From NCBI GenBank assembly GCA_023634235.1, contig JAMKCF010000023.1:4005001-4069000 (forward strand): 64,000 nt of DNA. The letters are read 5' to 3'. Below are positions 62,401 through 63,334 of this stretch, piece by piece (positions within the stretch are counted from its first letter, which is position 1; each line of letters begins with the position of its first letter). This DNA comes from Pisaster brevispinus (lineage: Eukaryota; Echinodermata; Asteroidea; Forcipulatida; Asteriidae). A program made the position numbers and the translations under genes. Under the pieces are notes generated by a model. It was not told the DNA's origin, did not search any database, and saw nothing but the letters and a program-made list of their open reading frames with translations.

Positions 62401-63117
62401 AATGACAAATTAAATTTTGTGATGCACTCATTTTCCAATAGATAGAGGTCTCATGTGGGGGAATTACTAACCTACTCTAACCTCATGTTAAAATGGTGTA
62501 AATTGCCATTGCATTCAAAACATCTGATGACATCATTCTTAGAAAAATGGGTCTCTACATTTTTGTCTGGGGATGTTTTGGTTTATTCCTGACCTTAGAT
62601 ATTATTATATCAAAAATTAATCTTGAATTTGTTATTTTTTTCTGACGAAATATTCCTCCTTGGAATGTAAGGATCCATTAGTTGTTGAAATCCATTGATG
62701 TCAGGTTTTAAATTTCACTCTGAAAGAGTCAGTTATGAACCAAAACATCCCCGTACAAAAATGTACAGACCCATTTTTCTCGGAATGATTTCATCAGATG
62801 TTTTGGATGTTGATGAATTTTGCACTGGAAGGGTATCAAATACAAAGGCAAATTACACCATTTTAACGTGAGGGTAGAAACTTGTGATTTTTTCCCCACT
62901 CACATGAGGACTCTATCTACTGGAAAATGAGTACATCACAAAATTGAGCTGGTCATTTCCCTTTCTCTTTAAAAAGGCCCCCTAACCTCCTGACATTTTT
63001 GTATAACTGTATTTTGTTTTTCCCACTGTTCTTCAGGGTATTGAAATGGCGGATATAAAATACCAAGATGCTCATCCAGAGATTCCAAGATCTGGCTCAG
63101 GTTCAATGGAGAAGAAG
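2362..63117 (+). CDS. Cav2: Voltage-gated calcium channel alpha-1 subunit, Cav2 class (3' half; spliced, partial)
   Basis: This is the pore-forming subunit of a presynaptic-type high-voltage-activated calcium channel in the plasma membrane; Cav2 channels couple depolarisation to calcium entry and transmitter release. Twenty-five exons on one strand join in frame into about 1,087 codons covering domain III, domain IV and most of the C-terminal tail. Diagnostic features are the segment FSTTNPIRR just before IIIS1 (Cav2 rather than Cav1), S4 helices with Arg/Lys every third residue in both domains, selectivity-filter glutamates in TGEGW (III) and TGESW (IV), and the post-S6 motif [20 protein letters not shown]. 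The first exon accepts a codon already begun upstream, so the gene is cut by the left edge. The distal tail is less certain because it rests on splice borders and frame rather than homology. Two positions have tandem alternative exons. Introns range from about 200 bases to about 12.7 kb. Confidence 0.95.
2500..3575 (+). repeat. Tandem array derived from exon 1 and its donor
   Basis: About eight units of roughly 115-135 bp. Early units clearly match the exon 1 end and the intron start: AGATGGTTCCACTCTCTCTT, then TTCAGTACAACCAACCC, then AAGTAGCAGACTGTCT. The donor position reads CCCGTAAGT in the real exon, CCCGTAGAAGT in the first copy, CCCATAAGT in the next, and CCCCTAGCAG in later ones, so the GT is lost in later units. 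Later units (about 2790-3400) are nearly identical, showing recent amplification of a decayed unit. Confidence 0.85.
3670..3808 (+). CDS. Cav2: Exon 2: IIIS1
   Basis: One base completes the Pro codon, then 46 codons follow: [16 protein letters not shown] and the hydrophobic S1 helix ending [10 protein letters not shown], then a polar S1-S2 loop. The acceptor is CCACAG and the donor GTGAGT, leaving phase 0. The ORF continues past the donor only by chance. Confidence 0.95.
4080..4460 (+). mobile_element. SINE, tRNA-Leu-derived, family B
   Basis: The head keeps GTGTCGTGGCCGA (box A), an ACTCAAGCTCTGG anticodon-arm-like segment and GGATTCGAGTCCCGG (box B), followed by GTGACGC, which partly pairs with the 5' end. 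The body (GGGATGGGACGTAAAGCCGT; TTGTAAACCATTA) recurs at 51068-51450, and the 3' end is an ATT-rich tail. Confidence 0.8.
4522..4697 (+). CDS. Cav2: Exon 3: IIIS2-S3
   Basis: It begins [20 protein letters not shown] (S2 with the conserved acidic charge-transfer residues) and continues through [18 protein letters not shown] (S3). The Asp after WNIL is the conserved S3 acidic residue. Phase enters 0 and leaves 2 at GTAAGT. The acceptor lies shortly after a SINE (4080-4460). Confidence 0.95.
4722..5600. repeat. 106-112-bp intronic tandem array
   Basis: About eight copies of a unit containing CAGAAAACAGCAGTTGTGAT and AGCCATGGAGTTTTACTTGA. Spacing between copies is 106-112 bases, with variable A-runs. 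It starts right after the exon 3 donor. Confidence 0.9.
5712..5823 (+). CDS. Cav2: Exon 4: IIIS4 voltage sensor
   Basis: A short polar S3-S4 linker ([11 protein letters not shown]) precedes the sensor helix [19 protein letters not shown], with basic residues at every third position, as in Cav2 IIIS4. It enters with one base completing Ser and leaves in phase 0 at GTAAGT. A 63-bp tandem array starts about 75 bases after the donor. Confidence 0.96.
5899..6595. repeat. 63-bp tandem array of two unit types
   Basis: Eleven 63-bp units share GAGAGCTCACTG and ATGAAGTTCAAACC. Two versions differ in the middle (CTCAGTACCAATTCACAACA versus CAATCCATCAGAGAACT) and alternate in the 3' half. Because 63 is a multiple of three, one stop-free unit makes a long open frame; it is intronic and not coding. 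Confidence 0.92.
7197..7357 (+). CDS. Cav2: Exon 5: IIIS4-S5 linker and IIIS5
   Basis: It encodes [20 protein letters not shown], the S5 helix [17 protein letters not shown], and the start of the extracellular turret ([15 protein letters not shown]). These match the Cav2 region that reads [13 protein letters not shown]. The acceptor GCAAAG follows a T-run; the donor is GTAAGT, two bases into a Lys codon. Confidence 0.96.
7532..7777. mobile_element. MITE, CCCAATTTCAT family
   Basis: Inverted ends GGGCCCAATTTCATGGCTCT and AGAGCAATGAAATTGGG flank an internally palindromic sequence rich in CTTACCGTAAGC-type motifs. Related copies lie at 14768, 23989, 28791 and 58778. Confidence 0.8.
7866..8006 (+). 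CDS. Cav2: Exon 6: domain III turret, pore helix and selectivity filter
   Basis: After one base completing Lys it reads [13 protein letters not shown], the pore helix [11 protein letters not shown], and TGEGWP. The Glu of TGEGW is the domain III member of the four-glutamate (EEEE) calcium filter. It leaves two bases into the next codon at GTAAGT. Confidence 0.96.
8257..8450 (-). mobile_element. SINE, tRNA-derived, family C
   Basis: On the minus strand, a head with TAGCTAAGTTGGTAGC (box A) and GGTTCAAATTCC (box B) is followed by a tail, TCAATTTTTCTTTGTTCAA, and ACCCAGTCAGTTTCCC. Tail-only copies occur at 26493-26562 (+) and 44108-44182 (-). Confidence 0.75.
8911..9112 (+). CDS. Cav2: Exon 7: IIIS6 and start of III-IV linker
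   Basis: [20 protein letters not shown] forms the outer pore, then the S6 helix ends [16 protein letters not shown], a signature of high-voltage-activated calcium channels. The linker continues [13 protein letters not shown] to a GTTTGT donor in phase 0. The ORF running on to 9229 is intron read-through. Confidence 0.96.
9113..9571 (+). other. Intron, nothing recognised
   Basis: Intron between exons 7 and 8; ends with a T-rich tract and CTGCAG. Confidence 0.6.
9572..9736 (+). CDS. Cav2: Exon 8: III-IV linker and IVS1
   Basis: [20 protein letters not shown] is the linker, and [20 protein letters not shown] with [10 protein letters not shown] forms IVS1. The exon is 55 codons, phase 0 at both ends, with acceptor CTGCAG and donor GTATTT. 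It is the common 5' partner for the first pair of alternative exons. Confidence 0.95.
9788..10440. repeat. Degenerate 41-bp tandem array
   Basis: Repeats of TTGACTGACTATTGATTAGC followed by AGTTCTTTGTTGAATTGATTA, at about 41-base spacing, roughly 16 copies, increasingly degenerate. Confidence 0.85.
10441..11790 (+). other. Intron with local ATTCCAATTGGGATACTT duplications
   Basis: Nothing coding seen. From about 11020 to 11560 three diverged copies of a segment around CCAATTGGGATACT and CAATTGGCATCGATCCTTCA recur. Confidence 0.5.
11791..11950. mobile_element. Palindromic MITE
   Basis: The left arm ATGATCAAGGTAGGCCTGTG is matched by the right arm CACAGGCCTGCTTTGACCAT, about 160 bp in all. 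Confidence 0.75.
12201..12311 (+). CDS. Cav2: Exon 9a: alternative IVS1-S2 loop and S2
   Basis: Thirty-seven codons, phase 0 to 0, open [16 protein letters not shown], then [16 protein letters not shown] (S2) and GFGPR. The acceptor is CCTCAG after a C-rich tract and the donor GTAAGA. It shares 24 of 37 residues with the exon at 12904, including an unbroken [14 protein letters not shown] core. The differences lie in the extracellular loop and the S2 exit. Using both exons would insert a second S2 in frame, so they are inferred to be mutually exclusive. Confidence 0.93.
12904..13014 (+). CDS. Cav2: Exon 9b: alternative IVS1-S2 loop and S2
   Basis: It has exactly the same length (111 nt) and phase as exon 9a, 592 bases downstream. 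It encodes [16 protein letters not shown], then [16 protein letters not shown] and AYGPK. Its acceptor is preceded by an unusually long pyrimidine tract (about 12780-12900, with long C runs). The donor is GTACAC, weaker than that of 9a. Third-position differences and conservative protein changes show that both copies have been under coding constraint since the duplication. Confidence 0.92.
13015..14767 (+). other. Intron, nothing recognised
   Basis: First part of the 2.8-kb intron between exons 9b and 10. AT-rich, with poly-T runs near 14645, and no exon-like segment. Confidence 0.55.
14768..15009. mobile_element. MITE, near-perfect palindrome, CCCAATTTCAT family
   Basis: The two halves are almost perfect inverted copies: GGGCCCAATTTCATAGAGCT to CCACATG, then CATGG to AGCTCTATGAAATTGGGCCC. 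It could form a long hairpin in the pre-mRNA upstream of exon 10. Confidence 0.88.
15062..15310 (+). mobile_element. SINE, tRNA-Leu-derived, family A, diverged copy
   Basis: GGGTTCGAATCCCGGTCATG (box B and acceptor side), then CACCCAGGGGTGAATAGGTA and CTCCCAAGGGAGCTGAGA, match the 34755 element. The box A half is degraded. Confidence 0.75.
15793..15876 (+). CDS. Cav2: Exon 10: IVS3
   Basis: Twenty-eight codons: [20 protein letters not shown] followed by DAIITQVG. This matches the Cav2 pattern NYFRDAWNIFDFVTVLGSI and includes the conserved S3 Asp. It is phase 0 at both ends, with acceptor ATATAG and donor GTAAGT. Confidence 0.95.
16044..16429. mobile_element. MITE of about 380 bp, GGTATAC-ended family
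   Basis: It starts GGCAGGGTATACTT and ends AAAAGTATCCCCTGCC. The interior carries GGTAATTGTGAAAGACCAG and TGCCTGAGAAAG. Other copies: 17766, 31621, 50110, 58284, and partial at 55500. Confidence 0.8.
16481..16632. mobile_element. Short palindromic MITE (AGGTGGCAGCAGACT family)
   Basis: AACTAGGTGGCAGCAGACTT is matched in inverse by GAGTCTGCTGCCATCTAGCG; GGGAGACTTTGG pairs with CCAAAACGTCCCCC. A second copy is at 27351-27490. Confidence 0.78.
16640..17765 (+). other. Intron with palindromic CAGCTGTAGCC fragment
   Basis: No exon seen. At 17080-17185 is a degenerate relative of the 40252 MITE (CTACAGCTGTTGC, GTAGCCGCTATTTCGGACAC). Confidence 0.5.
17766..18098. mobile_element. MITE of about 380 bp, GGTATAC-ended family
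   Basis: Second copy in the same intron as the 16044 element, same orientation, starting GGCAGGGTATACTTTTGGTA and ending near CCAAAAGTACATCTTG. Confidence 0.78.
18099..19152 (+). other. Intron, nothing recognised
   Basis: Last part of the 3.3-kb intron before exon 11. AT-rich, with pyrimidine-rich patches around 18240-18480. Confidence 0.55.
19153..19269 (+). CDS. Cav2: Exon 11: IVS4 voltage sensor
   Basis: [20 protein letters not shown] continues [19 protein letters not shown]. Basic residues recur every third position, giving the gating charges. The acceptor is GGTCAG and the donor GTAAGT, phase 0 at both ends. No short NP-type insert exon was recognised in the S3-S4 linker. Confidence 0.96.
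19345..19501. mobile_element. Short inverted-repeat element
   Basis: GAATAGACCCCTT at the left is mirrored by AAGGGGTCTATCC at the right, with ACAGCGCCCTC inside. Related sequence occurs near 40570-40700. Confidence 0.65.
19515..19680. repeat. Dispersed repeat shared with 46375-46530
   Basis: Both contain AAAATCTACACA, AAAGTAGATACACACACATG, GAATATACATTGATACCTCA and TGCCTCAAAACCCAT. The type of element is unknown. Confidence 0.7.
19870..20215 (-). pseudogene. 5'-truncated LINE reverse-transcriptase tail
   Basis: The minus strand encodes the C-terminal end of a non-LTR retrotransposon ORF2-like protein: [40 protein letters not shown] and [14 protein letters not shown]. This is the familiar 'FIPRAA-LWNSLP---FPPSYNL-SFKR' ending of such elements, although the usual Arg and Pro are changed. 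Only the last hundred or so residues remain. It is intronic, antisense to the channel, and its 5' edge comes within about 40 bases of the exon 12 acceptor. Confidence 0.82.
20254..20319 (+). CDS. Cav2: Exon 12: IVS5
   Basis: A 66-nt exon, [20 protein letters not shown] plus MQ, is the S5 helix leading to the outer pore. It is phase 0 at both ends. The acceptor TTTACAG lies only about 40 bases from the edge of an antisense LINE fragment (19870-20215). Confidence 0.95.
20347..20530. mobile_element. Half MITE, CCAATTTCATAGAGCTGCT family
   Basis: One end, GGGTCCAATTTCATAGAGCT, and the start of the interior (GAGCAGGATACCGGTCACAA, TTGGTTGGTAACC) match the 58778 element; the other end is missing. 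It begins about 28 bases after the exon 12 donor. Confidence 0.7.
20959..21053 (+). CDS. Cav2: Exon 13a: alternative domain IV turret and pore helix
   Basis: It reads [20 protein letters not shown], then [12 protein letters not shown], joining S5 to the filter. It enters in phase 0 and leaves in phase 2 at GTAGAC. The INRHNNF stretch resembles the conserved high-voltage-activated form of this loop. Its partner at 21570 has the same phases but is three bases shorter. If both are included the second is read out of frame and hits a stop within eight codons; if both are skipped the next exon is also shifted to an early stop. Exactly one must be used. Confidence 0.93.
21105..21395. mobile_element. 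Inverted-repeat element between exons 13a and 13b
   Basis: TTGCTACGGTTACCAAGGAG and AAAAATATCC at the left pair with TTTTTCTCCTCGGTAACCAT and GGCAATAG at the right. The hairpin would lie between the two alternative turret exons. Confidence 0.7.
21570..21661 (+). CDS. Cav2: Exon 13b: alternative domain IV turret and pore helix
   Basis: It encodes [19 protein letters not shown] and [12 protein letters not shown], with acceptor CACGCAG and donor GTAAAA, phase 0 in and 2 out. It begins IFG and ends LLLFR like exon 13a but diverges through the extracellular turret: [13 protein letters not shown] is replaced by [12 protein letters not shown]. That removes several basic residues near the outer mouth of the pore. 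It lies 516 bases after 13a. Confidence 0.92.
22030..22845. repeat. 82-bp minisatellite
   Basis: About eleven copies of GTAGTGCAGTGGAGACTGAT, GTCCTACCAGGCATGCCAGG and GGCTAGGCTTAAGGTAGCCC. Some units lack the ten-base GCATGCCAGG block. GC-rich, in the intron after exon 13b. Confidence 0.93.
22860..23988 (+). other. Intron, nothing recognised
   Basis: Mostly AT-rich; C-rich around 23540-23700. No exon or known repeat seen. Confidence 0.55.
23989..24236. mobile_element. MITE, CCCAATTT family
   Basis: Ends GGGCCCAATTTGAAGGCTCT and AGAGCCACGAAATTGGGCTC, with interior CTTACCGTAAGCAAAGAATC as in the 7532 element. Confidence 0.8.
24240..25121 (+). other. Intron, nothing recognised
   Basis: AT-rich intron leading to the exon 14 acceptor. 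Confidence 0.55.
25122..25290 (+). CDS. Cav2: Exon 14: domain IV selectivity filter and start of IVS6
   Basis: One base completes Arg, then [14 protein letters not shown] gives the domain IV filter glutamate. A Cys- and Glu-containing turret follows ([18 protein letters not shown]), then [16 protein letters not shown], the outer half of S6. The sequence NSTC and the downstream NYT each form a possible extracellular N-glycosylation site. It leaves in phase 0 at GTAAGT. Confidence 0.96.
25515..25945. repeat. Diverged direct duplication
   Basis: ATAGACCAATCTTTTTTAGC followed by GTGCTGCCAGC and CCCAGCAATG occurs at about 25523 and again at about 25815. It lies in the exon 14-15 intron. Confidence 0.65.
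26654..26781 (+). CDS. Cav2: Exon 15: end of IVS6 and proximal C-terminus
   Basis: [20 protein letters not shown] completes S6 and is followed by [20 protein letters not shown], the start of the EF-hand-like region. DEYVRVW rather than the Cav1 form DEF supports Cav2. The acceptor is TTCTAG; the donor GTAAGT lies two bases into Thr. Confidence 0.96.
26970..27085. mobile_element. Half of the 54686 palindromic element
   Basis: CACGGCCCTTCCATGGCAAA, ACAGCCCAACTCGAA and TTTTGGTTTTTACATCAGAT match the left arm at 54686; no right arm is present. Confidence 0.68.
27351..27490. mobile_element. Short palindromic MITE (AGGTGGCAGCAGACT family)
   Basis: CACTAGGTGGCAGCAGACTG pairs with AAGTCTGCTGCCACCTAGCG. 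Same family as 16481. Confidence 0.8.
27756..27852 (+). CDS. Cav2: Exon 16: EF-hand-like region
   Basis: After one base completing Thr it reads [20 protein letters not shown], then [12 protein letters not shown], the second half of the C-terminal EF-hand-like module that transmits calcium-dependent regulation. The donor is GTAAGA, phase 0. Confidence 0.95.
28055..28160 (+). CDS. Cav2: Exon 17: pre-IQ region (part 1)
   Basis: [20 protein letters not shown] is followed by [15 protein letters not shown], closely matching the Cav2 pre-IQ helix ([14 protein letters not shown]). It enters in phase 0 and ends after one base of the next codon at GTGAGA. A minus-strand SINE lies in the following intron. 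Confidence 0.96.
28205..28555 (-). mobile_element. SINE, tRNA-Leu-derived, family A
   Basis: Nearly full-length copy on the minus strand: the right end CATGACACCCT is the 5' end of the head, GGGATTCGAA holds box B, and the left end is the variable AAT-rich tail after AATGCGCTTTACA. Confidence 0.88.
28666..28770 (+). CDS. Cav2: Exon 18: pre-IQ region (part 2)
   Basis: [20 protein letters not shown] continues [15 protein letters not shown]. The pattern of an acidic helix, then W-P-L and LDLLV, matches Cav2 channels between the pre-IQ helix and IQ motif. It enters with two bases of a codon and leaves after one. A palindromic element begins about 20 bases past the donor. Confidence 0.95.
28791..29035. 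mobile_element. MITE, CCAATTTCATGGCTCTGC family
   Basis: Ends GGGTCCAATTTCATGGCTCT and AGAGCCATGAAATTAGG. The interior is in opposite orientation to 7532. It starts 20 bases after the exon 18 donor. Confidence 0.8.
29222..29331 (+). CDS. Cav2: Exon 19: IQ motif (calmodulin binding)
   Basis: [20 protein letters not shown] leads into [17 protein letters not shown]. This is the IQ-like helix (Cav2 form VGKIYAAMMI) that binds calmodulin for calcium-dependent regulation. It leaves in phase 0 at GTAAGC. Confidence 0.95.
29332..31213 (+). other. Intron, nothing recognised
   Basis: AT-rich, with many T-runs and a short CATTTGCATGAATTTGCATG repeat near 31115-31160; no exon seen. Confidence 0.55.
31214..31309 (+). 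CDS. Cav2: Exon 20: post-IQ tail, possible cassette
   Basis: Thirty-two codons, [20 protein letters not shown] then [12 protein letters not shown], form a basic, Tyr-rich stretch. The acceptor CTCGCAG is good and the donor GTACCT weak. The exon is phase 0 at both ends, so it could be skipped without frame loss. I see no clear homologous segment in vertebrate Cav2; support comes from borders, frame and position. Confidence 0.7.
31621..31993. mobile_element. MITE of about 380 bp, GGTATAC-ended family, inverse orientation
   Basis: It starts TAAGGGAAAGGTTTACCTTT and ends AAAGGTATACTTTGCCTT. The interior GAGAAACGATTCCCTTCTGA matches the complement of the 50110 and 58284 copies. Confidence 0.8.
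32870..32983 (+). CDS. Cav2: Exon 21: post-IQ basic tail
   Basis: Thirty-eight codons: [20 protein letters not shown] then [20 protein letters not shown] content is well above the flanking intron. The acceptor is CACCAG and the donor GTATAT. The exon is phase 0 at both ends. Its basic character fits the segment after the IQ motif; the exact counterpart in other Cav2 channels is uncertain. Confidence 0.8.
32984..34754 (+). other. Intron, nothing recognised
   Basis: Start of the very long intron between exons 21 and 22; AT-rich, no exon or clear repeat. Confidence 0.55.
34755..35090 (+). mobile_element. SINE, tRNA-Leu(CAA)-derived, family A, best copy
   Basis: The head is a recognisable class II tRNA. 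GTGTCATG and CATGACAC form an acceptor stem, TGGCCAAGTGG is box A, ACTCAAGTTCTGG is a Leu(CAA) anticodon arm, and GGTTCAAATCC is box B. The body (CTTCACCCAGGGGTATAAAT, CTCCCCAGGGAGCTGAGA) and TATTATTA-type tail follow. Other copies: 28205, 43413 and, diverged, 15062. Confidence 0.9.
35805..35926 (+). CDS. Candidate alternative terminal exon
   Basis: A strong acceptor (TTTTTCTTGCAG) is followed by an island of GC-rich sequence. Its best frame reads [20 protein letters not shown] then [10 protein letters not shown] and TAA, and looks coding. That frame needs a donor leaving one base of a codon, whereas exons 19-21 leave in phase 0, so an unseen donor or exon would be required. From a second AG at 35819 a phase-0 frame is also open, to a TAA at 35958. 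It could be an alternative C-terminus, part of another gene, or a fossil. Confidence 0.3.
36350..36580. repeat. CCATGGTTACC tandem array
   Basis: TCCATGGTTACCATAGTTTA repeats at about 24 bases, then a longer unit with ATATTTCCATGGTTACCGTA and GTTAATGTCCC, three copies. Confidence 0.85.
39596..39624. repeat. Poly-G run
   Basis: More than twenty consecutive G with a single T, adjacent to CTTCATTTCTTTGGTCGGGA. It is a likely sequencing and polymerase trouble spot. Confidence 0.8.
40252..40382. mobile_element. Palindromic MITE, CGTGTCC family
   Basis: GGCCGTGTCCCAAACGGCGA and CTTCGGCTACAGCTACAGCT are mirrored by AGCCGTAGCTGCAGCC and TCGCCGTTTCGGACACGGCC. Confidence 0.85.
40951..41062. mobile_element. 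Short inverted repeat (AGTGGCCTGACGTTT)
   Basis: AAATGCAAAAAAATAGTTAG and TGGCCTGACGTTTTGACCCT are mirrored by AGGGTCGAAACGTCAGGCCA and CTAACTGTTTTTCGCATTT. Confidence 0.85.
41201..41257. repeat. (TTTAACC)n heptamer array
   Basis: Eight perfect tandem copies of a seven-base unit. Confidence 0.95.
41260..42570 (+). other. Intron, nothing recognised
   Basis: AT-rich intronic sequence with no exon. Confidence 0.55.
42571..42781. mobile_element. Palindromic MITE with TTAGGATTAATC motifs
   Basis: The left end GATTTCACGAAACGCTAG pairs with AGAGTTTGGTGAAATC. The interior duplicates TATCTCGAGTTAGGACGAGT and CTAGTCCTAACTTAGGATTA twice, then inverts it as CTAAGATTAATCCTAAGTTA. Confidence 0.85.
43040..43144 (+). 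CDS. Candidate C-terminal tail exon
   Basis: Thirty-five codons open [20 protein letters not shown] and end NEMKLKNE at a GTGAGT donor. The acceptor GGAAAG follows a T-rich tract. It is phase 0 at both ends, so it fits between exons 21 and 22. The base composition is close to that of the intron and I recognise no homology. It may be a weak cassette exon or a chance match. Confidence 0.33.
43413..43735 (-). mobile_element. SINE, tRNA-Leu-derived, family A
   Basis: Minus-strand copy ending GGCCATGACACCCT, with GGGATTCGAACC (box B complement) and CTCCCTGGGGAGTATACAGC; AAT-rich tail at the left. Confidence 0.87.
43736..45123 (+). other. Intron, nothing recognised apart from a SINE-C tail
   Basis: A family C SINE tail fragment at 44108-44182 (minus). 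Otherwise AT-rich with no exon. Confidence 0.5.
45124..45600 (-). CDS. Unrecognised ORF in intron, antisense
   Basis: A 158-codon open frame is unusually long for such AT-rich sequence. It is Ile-, Leu-, Lys- and Phe-rich, with segments such as [20 protein letters not shown] and [14 protein letters not shown] near its C-terminus. About 75 bases past its stop an AATAAA occurs on the same strand. It sits just upstream, on the plus strand, of the exon 22 acceptor. I do not recognise a domain. It could be a last exon of an antisense gene, a retroposed fragment, or chance. Confidence 0.3.
   Translation of the reverse strand: MSFFHTKNTENTKRRMRIYQEFKDVFPIKILYLKDKNPPSLTLCFKIKITTPPQFCIPSFYQDKRNILEAYKMENLQYIEYDPHWIIKETSLSFLTRFVRILFTPHKFCPRKFEMYFLSKYLTDLQSFIINILKCTTSLELLNCLSAGNLATIKTIGK
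45647..45966 (+). CDS. Cav2: Exon 22: charged C-terminal tail
   Basis: A 320-nt exon, the largest here, begins [20 protein letters not shown], then an acidic and Pro-rich stretch ([18 protein letters not shown]), an Arg/Asp/Glu run ([20 protein letters not shown]), and [13 protein letters not shown] with a Ser-rich end. Vertebrate Cav2 tails have a comparable distal Arg/Asp-rich, low-complexity region. It enters in phase 0 and leaves in phase 2 at GTAAGT. GC content is far above its surroundings. The preceding intron, about 12.7 kb, is the longest in the window. Confidence 0.9.
46197..46287 (+). CDS. Candidate alternative C-terminal exon with stop
   Basis: After an AAACAG acceptor, one base completes the split Ile codon left by exon 22. 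Then 29 codons follow, [20 protein letters not shown] and SSFYTTPKQ, to TGA 46285-46287. The first base and frame fit exon 22 exactly, so using it would end the channel about 230 bases after exon 22. A weak donor (GTGATC) two bases into the last Gln codon would instead give a frame-preserving cassette into exon 23. This is similar in logic to the stop-or-continue splice choice known at the vertebrate Cav2.1 C-terminus. Confidence 0.6.
46288..50109 (+). other. Intron with scattered repeats
   Basis: A dispersed repeat at 46375-46530 is shared with 19515. Two tandem copies of a roughly 140-bp segment lie at 49273-49557 (TTGTACCAAGGTTATGAAGG, CTGTAGGGTTGTTCCATTTA). No exon recognised. Confidence 0.5.
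50110..50497. mobile_element. MITE of about 380 bp, GGTATAC-ended family
   Basis: Terminal inverted repeats AAAGGCAAAGTATACCTTTG and CAAAGGTATACCTTCCCTT. Interior AATCTGAGAAACGTTTTATG and CAGAAACGTTTCGCAGATT forms an inner hairpin. Confidence 0.85.
51068..51450 (+). mobile_element. SINE, tRNA-Leu-derived, family B
   Basis: GGGTTCGAATCCCGGTCTTG (box B), CGGATGGGACGTAAAGCCAT and CTTGTAAACCATTA match the 4080 copy; tail TATTATTATT. Its 5' head is truncated. Confidence 0.8.
51451..51843 (-). other. Intron with tRNA-like SINE head fragment
   Basis: On the minus strand, GTGGTCTAGTGGTTCAGACA and GTGGTTTTGAATCCCATC at about 51515-51585 resemble box A and box B of another tRNA-derived element; a sister fragment is at 29040-29105. 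Confidence 0.5.
51844..51997 (+). CDS. Cav2: Exon 23: Arg/Asp-rich tail segment
   Basis: One base completes Ile, then [20 protein letters not shown] continues [14 protein letters not shown] and [17 protein letters not shown]. The Asp-Arg repeat-like composition resembles the histidine/arginine-rich distal tail of vertebrate Cav2. The acceptor is CCCGCAG and the donor GTAAGG, phase 0. The ORF starting nearby in another frame is a shadow. Confidence 0.88.
52672..52704. repeat. Interstitial (TTAGGG)n telomere-like repeat
   Basis: About five and a half perfect copies of the animal telomere hexamer within the exon 23-24 intron. Confidence 0.92.
52705..54685 (+). other. Intron, nothing recognised
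   Basis: AT-rich, with C-runs near 53005 and 53430. No exon seen. Confidence 0.5.
54686..54945. mobile_element. Palindromic MITE (GGCAAAACAGCC family)
   Basis: TGTGCGGCCCTTTCATGGCA and AAACAGCCCAACTCGAA are mirrored by TTTTGAGTTAGGCTGTTTTG and CCATGGAAGGGCCGTGTGG. Confidence 0.85.
55500..55735. mobile_element. Partial MITE, GGTATAC-ended family
   Basis: AATCTGAGAAGCGTTACTGA and TACGGATTACTCTTCCTGCG, ending AAAGGTATACTTTGCCTTTA, match the inner and right part of the family. Confidence 0.75.
55806..55905 (+). CDS. Candidate alternative tail exon
   Basis: Thirty-three codons, [20 protein letters not shown] then [13 protein letters not shown], have the Ser/Asn/Gln composition of a channel tail. 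It enters in phase 2 and leaves in phase 0 at GTAACC, the same phases as exon 23, so it could replace exon 23 between exons 22 and 24. The acceptor AG is the second of two closely spaced AGs and is weak. Confidence 0.25.
56226..57467. repeat. 66-bp tandem array, 19 copies without indels
   Basis: The unit holds CTAGTCTTTACTTGGACCAT, CACACTGATCTTATAGATTG and TTGGATGATTGAGTTTTAAA. The first and last copies of CTAGTC are exactly 18 x 66 bases apart (56242 and 57430), so no indel has occurred. On the minus strand each unit reads as 22 codons. Stops arise only by point changes (for example CTTCTAG variants at about 56536 and 56668). Confidence 0.95.
57470..58283 (+). other. Intron, nothing recognised
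   Basis: No exon or repeat family identified. Confidence 0.5.
58284..58664. mobile_element. MITE of about 380 bp, GGTATAC-ended family
   Basis: ACGGCAAAGTATACCTTTGG at the left and AACAAAGGTATACC at the right. The interior AAAATCTGAGAAACGCTTCT hairpin is shared with 50110. Confidence 0.85.
58778..58978. mobile_element. MITE, CCCAATTTCATAGAGCTGCT family
   Basis: GAGCCCAATTTCATAGAGCT and GCTTAAGC at the left pair with GCTTAAGCAGCTCTATGAAA and TTGCATCC at the right. Confidence 0.85.
58980..61389 (+). other. Intron, nothing recognised
   Basis: It contains a triple GGCATGCGCTCCAGAT repeat at about 60347-60390 and C or A runs. No exon seen. Confidence 0.5.
61390..61882. repeat. Pyrimidine-rich 20-24-bp tandem array abutting exon 24
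   Basis: More than twenty copies of TTTGCATGCTGCATCCTCC with CGCCC or TCCCC spacers. A larger block is duplicated (about 61499-61600 and 61682-61780). The array ends about 20 bases from the exon 24 acceptor. All three forward frames are open for over 100 codons because stops are rare in this unit. Confidence 0.92.
61884..62021 (+). CDS. Cav2: Exon 24: acidic, Tyr-rich tail segment
   Basis: Forty-six codons: [20 protein letters not shown] then [20 protein letters not shown] and EEVFTP. It is phase 0 at both ends. The acceptor CATAG directly follows a 490-bp pyrimidine-rich tandem array that supplies its polypyrimidine tract. The acidic Ser/Tyr composition recalls the end of vertebrate Cav2 tails, but no terminal DDWC motif is present. 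Confidence 0.8.
62386..62973. mobile_element. Large inverted-repeat element of about 590 bp
   Basis: TTTAAAGAGGAAGGGAAATG at the left is mirrored by CATTTCCCTTTCTCTTTAAA at the right. Inner matches include TTTTGTGATGCACTCATTTT with AAAATGAGTACATCACAAAA, and ACATTTTTGTCTGGGGATGT with ACATCCCCGTACAAAAATGT. It fills the intron before exon 25 and ends about 60 bases from its acceptor. Confidence 0.85.
63037..63117 (+). CDS. Cav2: Exon 25: tail segment
   Basis: Twenty-seven codons, [20 protein letters not shown] then SGSMEKK, phase 0 at both ends, with acceptor CTTCAG and a GTAAGT donor. Frame continuity with exon 24 supports it; no homology is recognised. Confidence 0.75.
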
Positions 63118-63334
63118 GTAAGTACATTTTCAAAACCTCCCTTCTTCCTCTGGTAGTCTTGTCATCATTTCTGATATATTTTTAAGACATTTTTTGGTAT
63201 AGACTTGTGACTTGTCATTCATTAGGTGACTGTGCAAAATGGACCCGTTACATTTTAAGCGTTAATGTGTTCTGTTTTTATGCTAGTTTGCTTGTGGTTG
63301 TTTTTGTGTAGAGTTTTATCTCTTTTTTTTCTAG

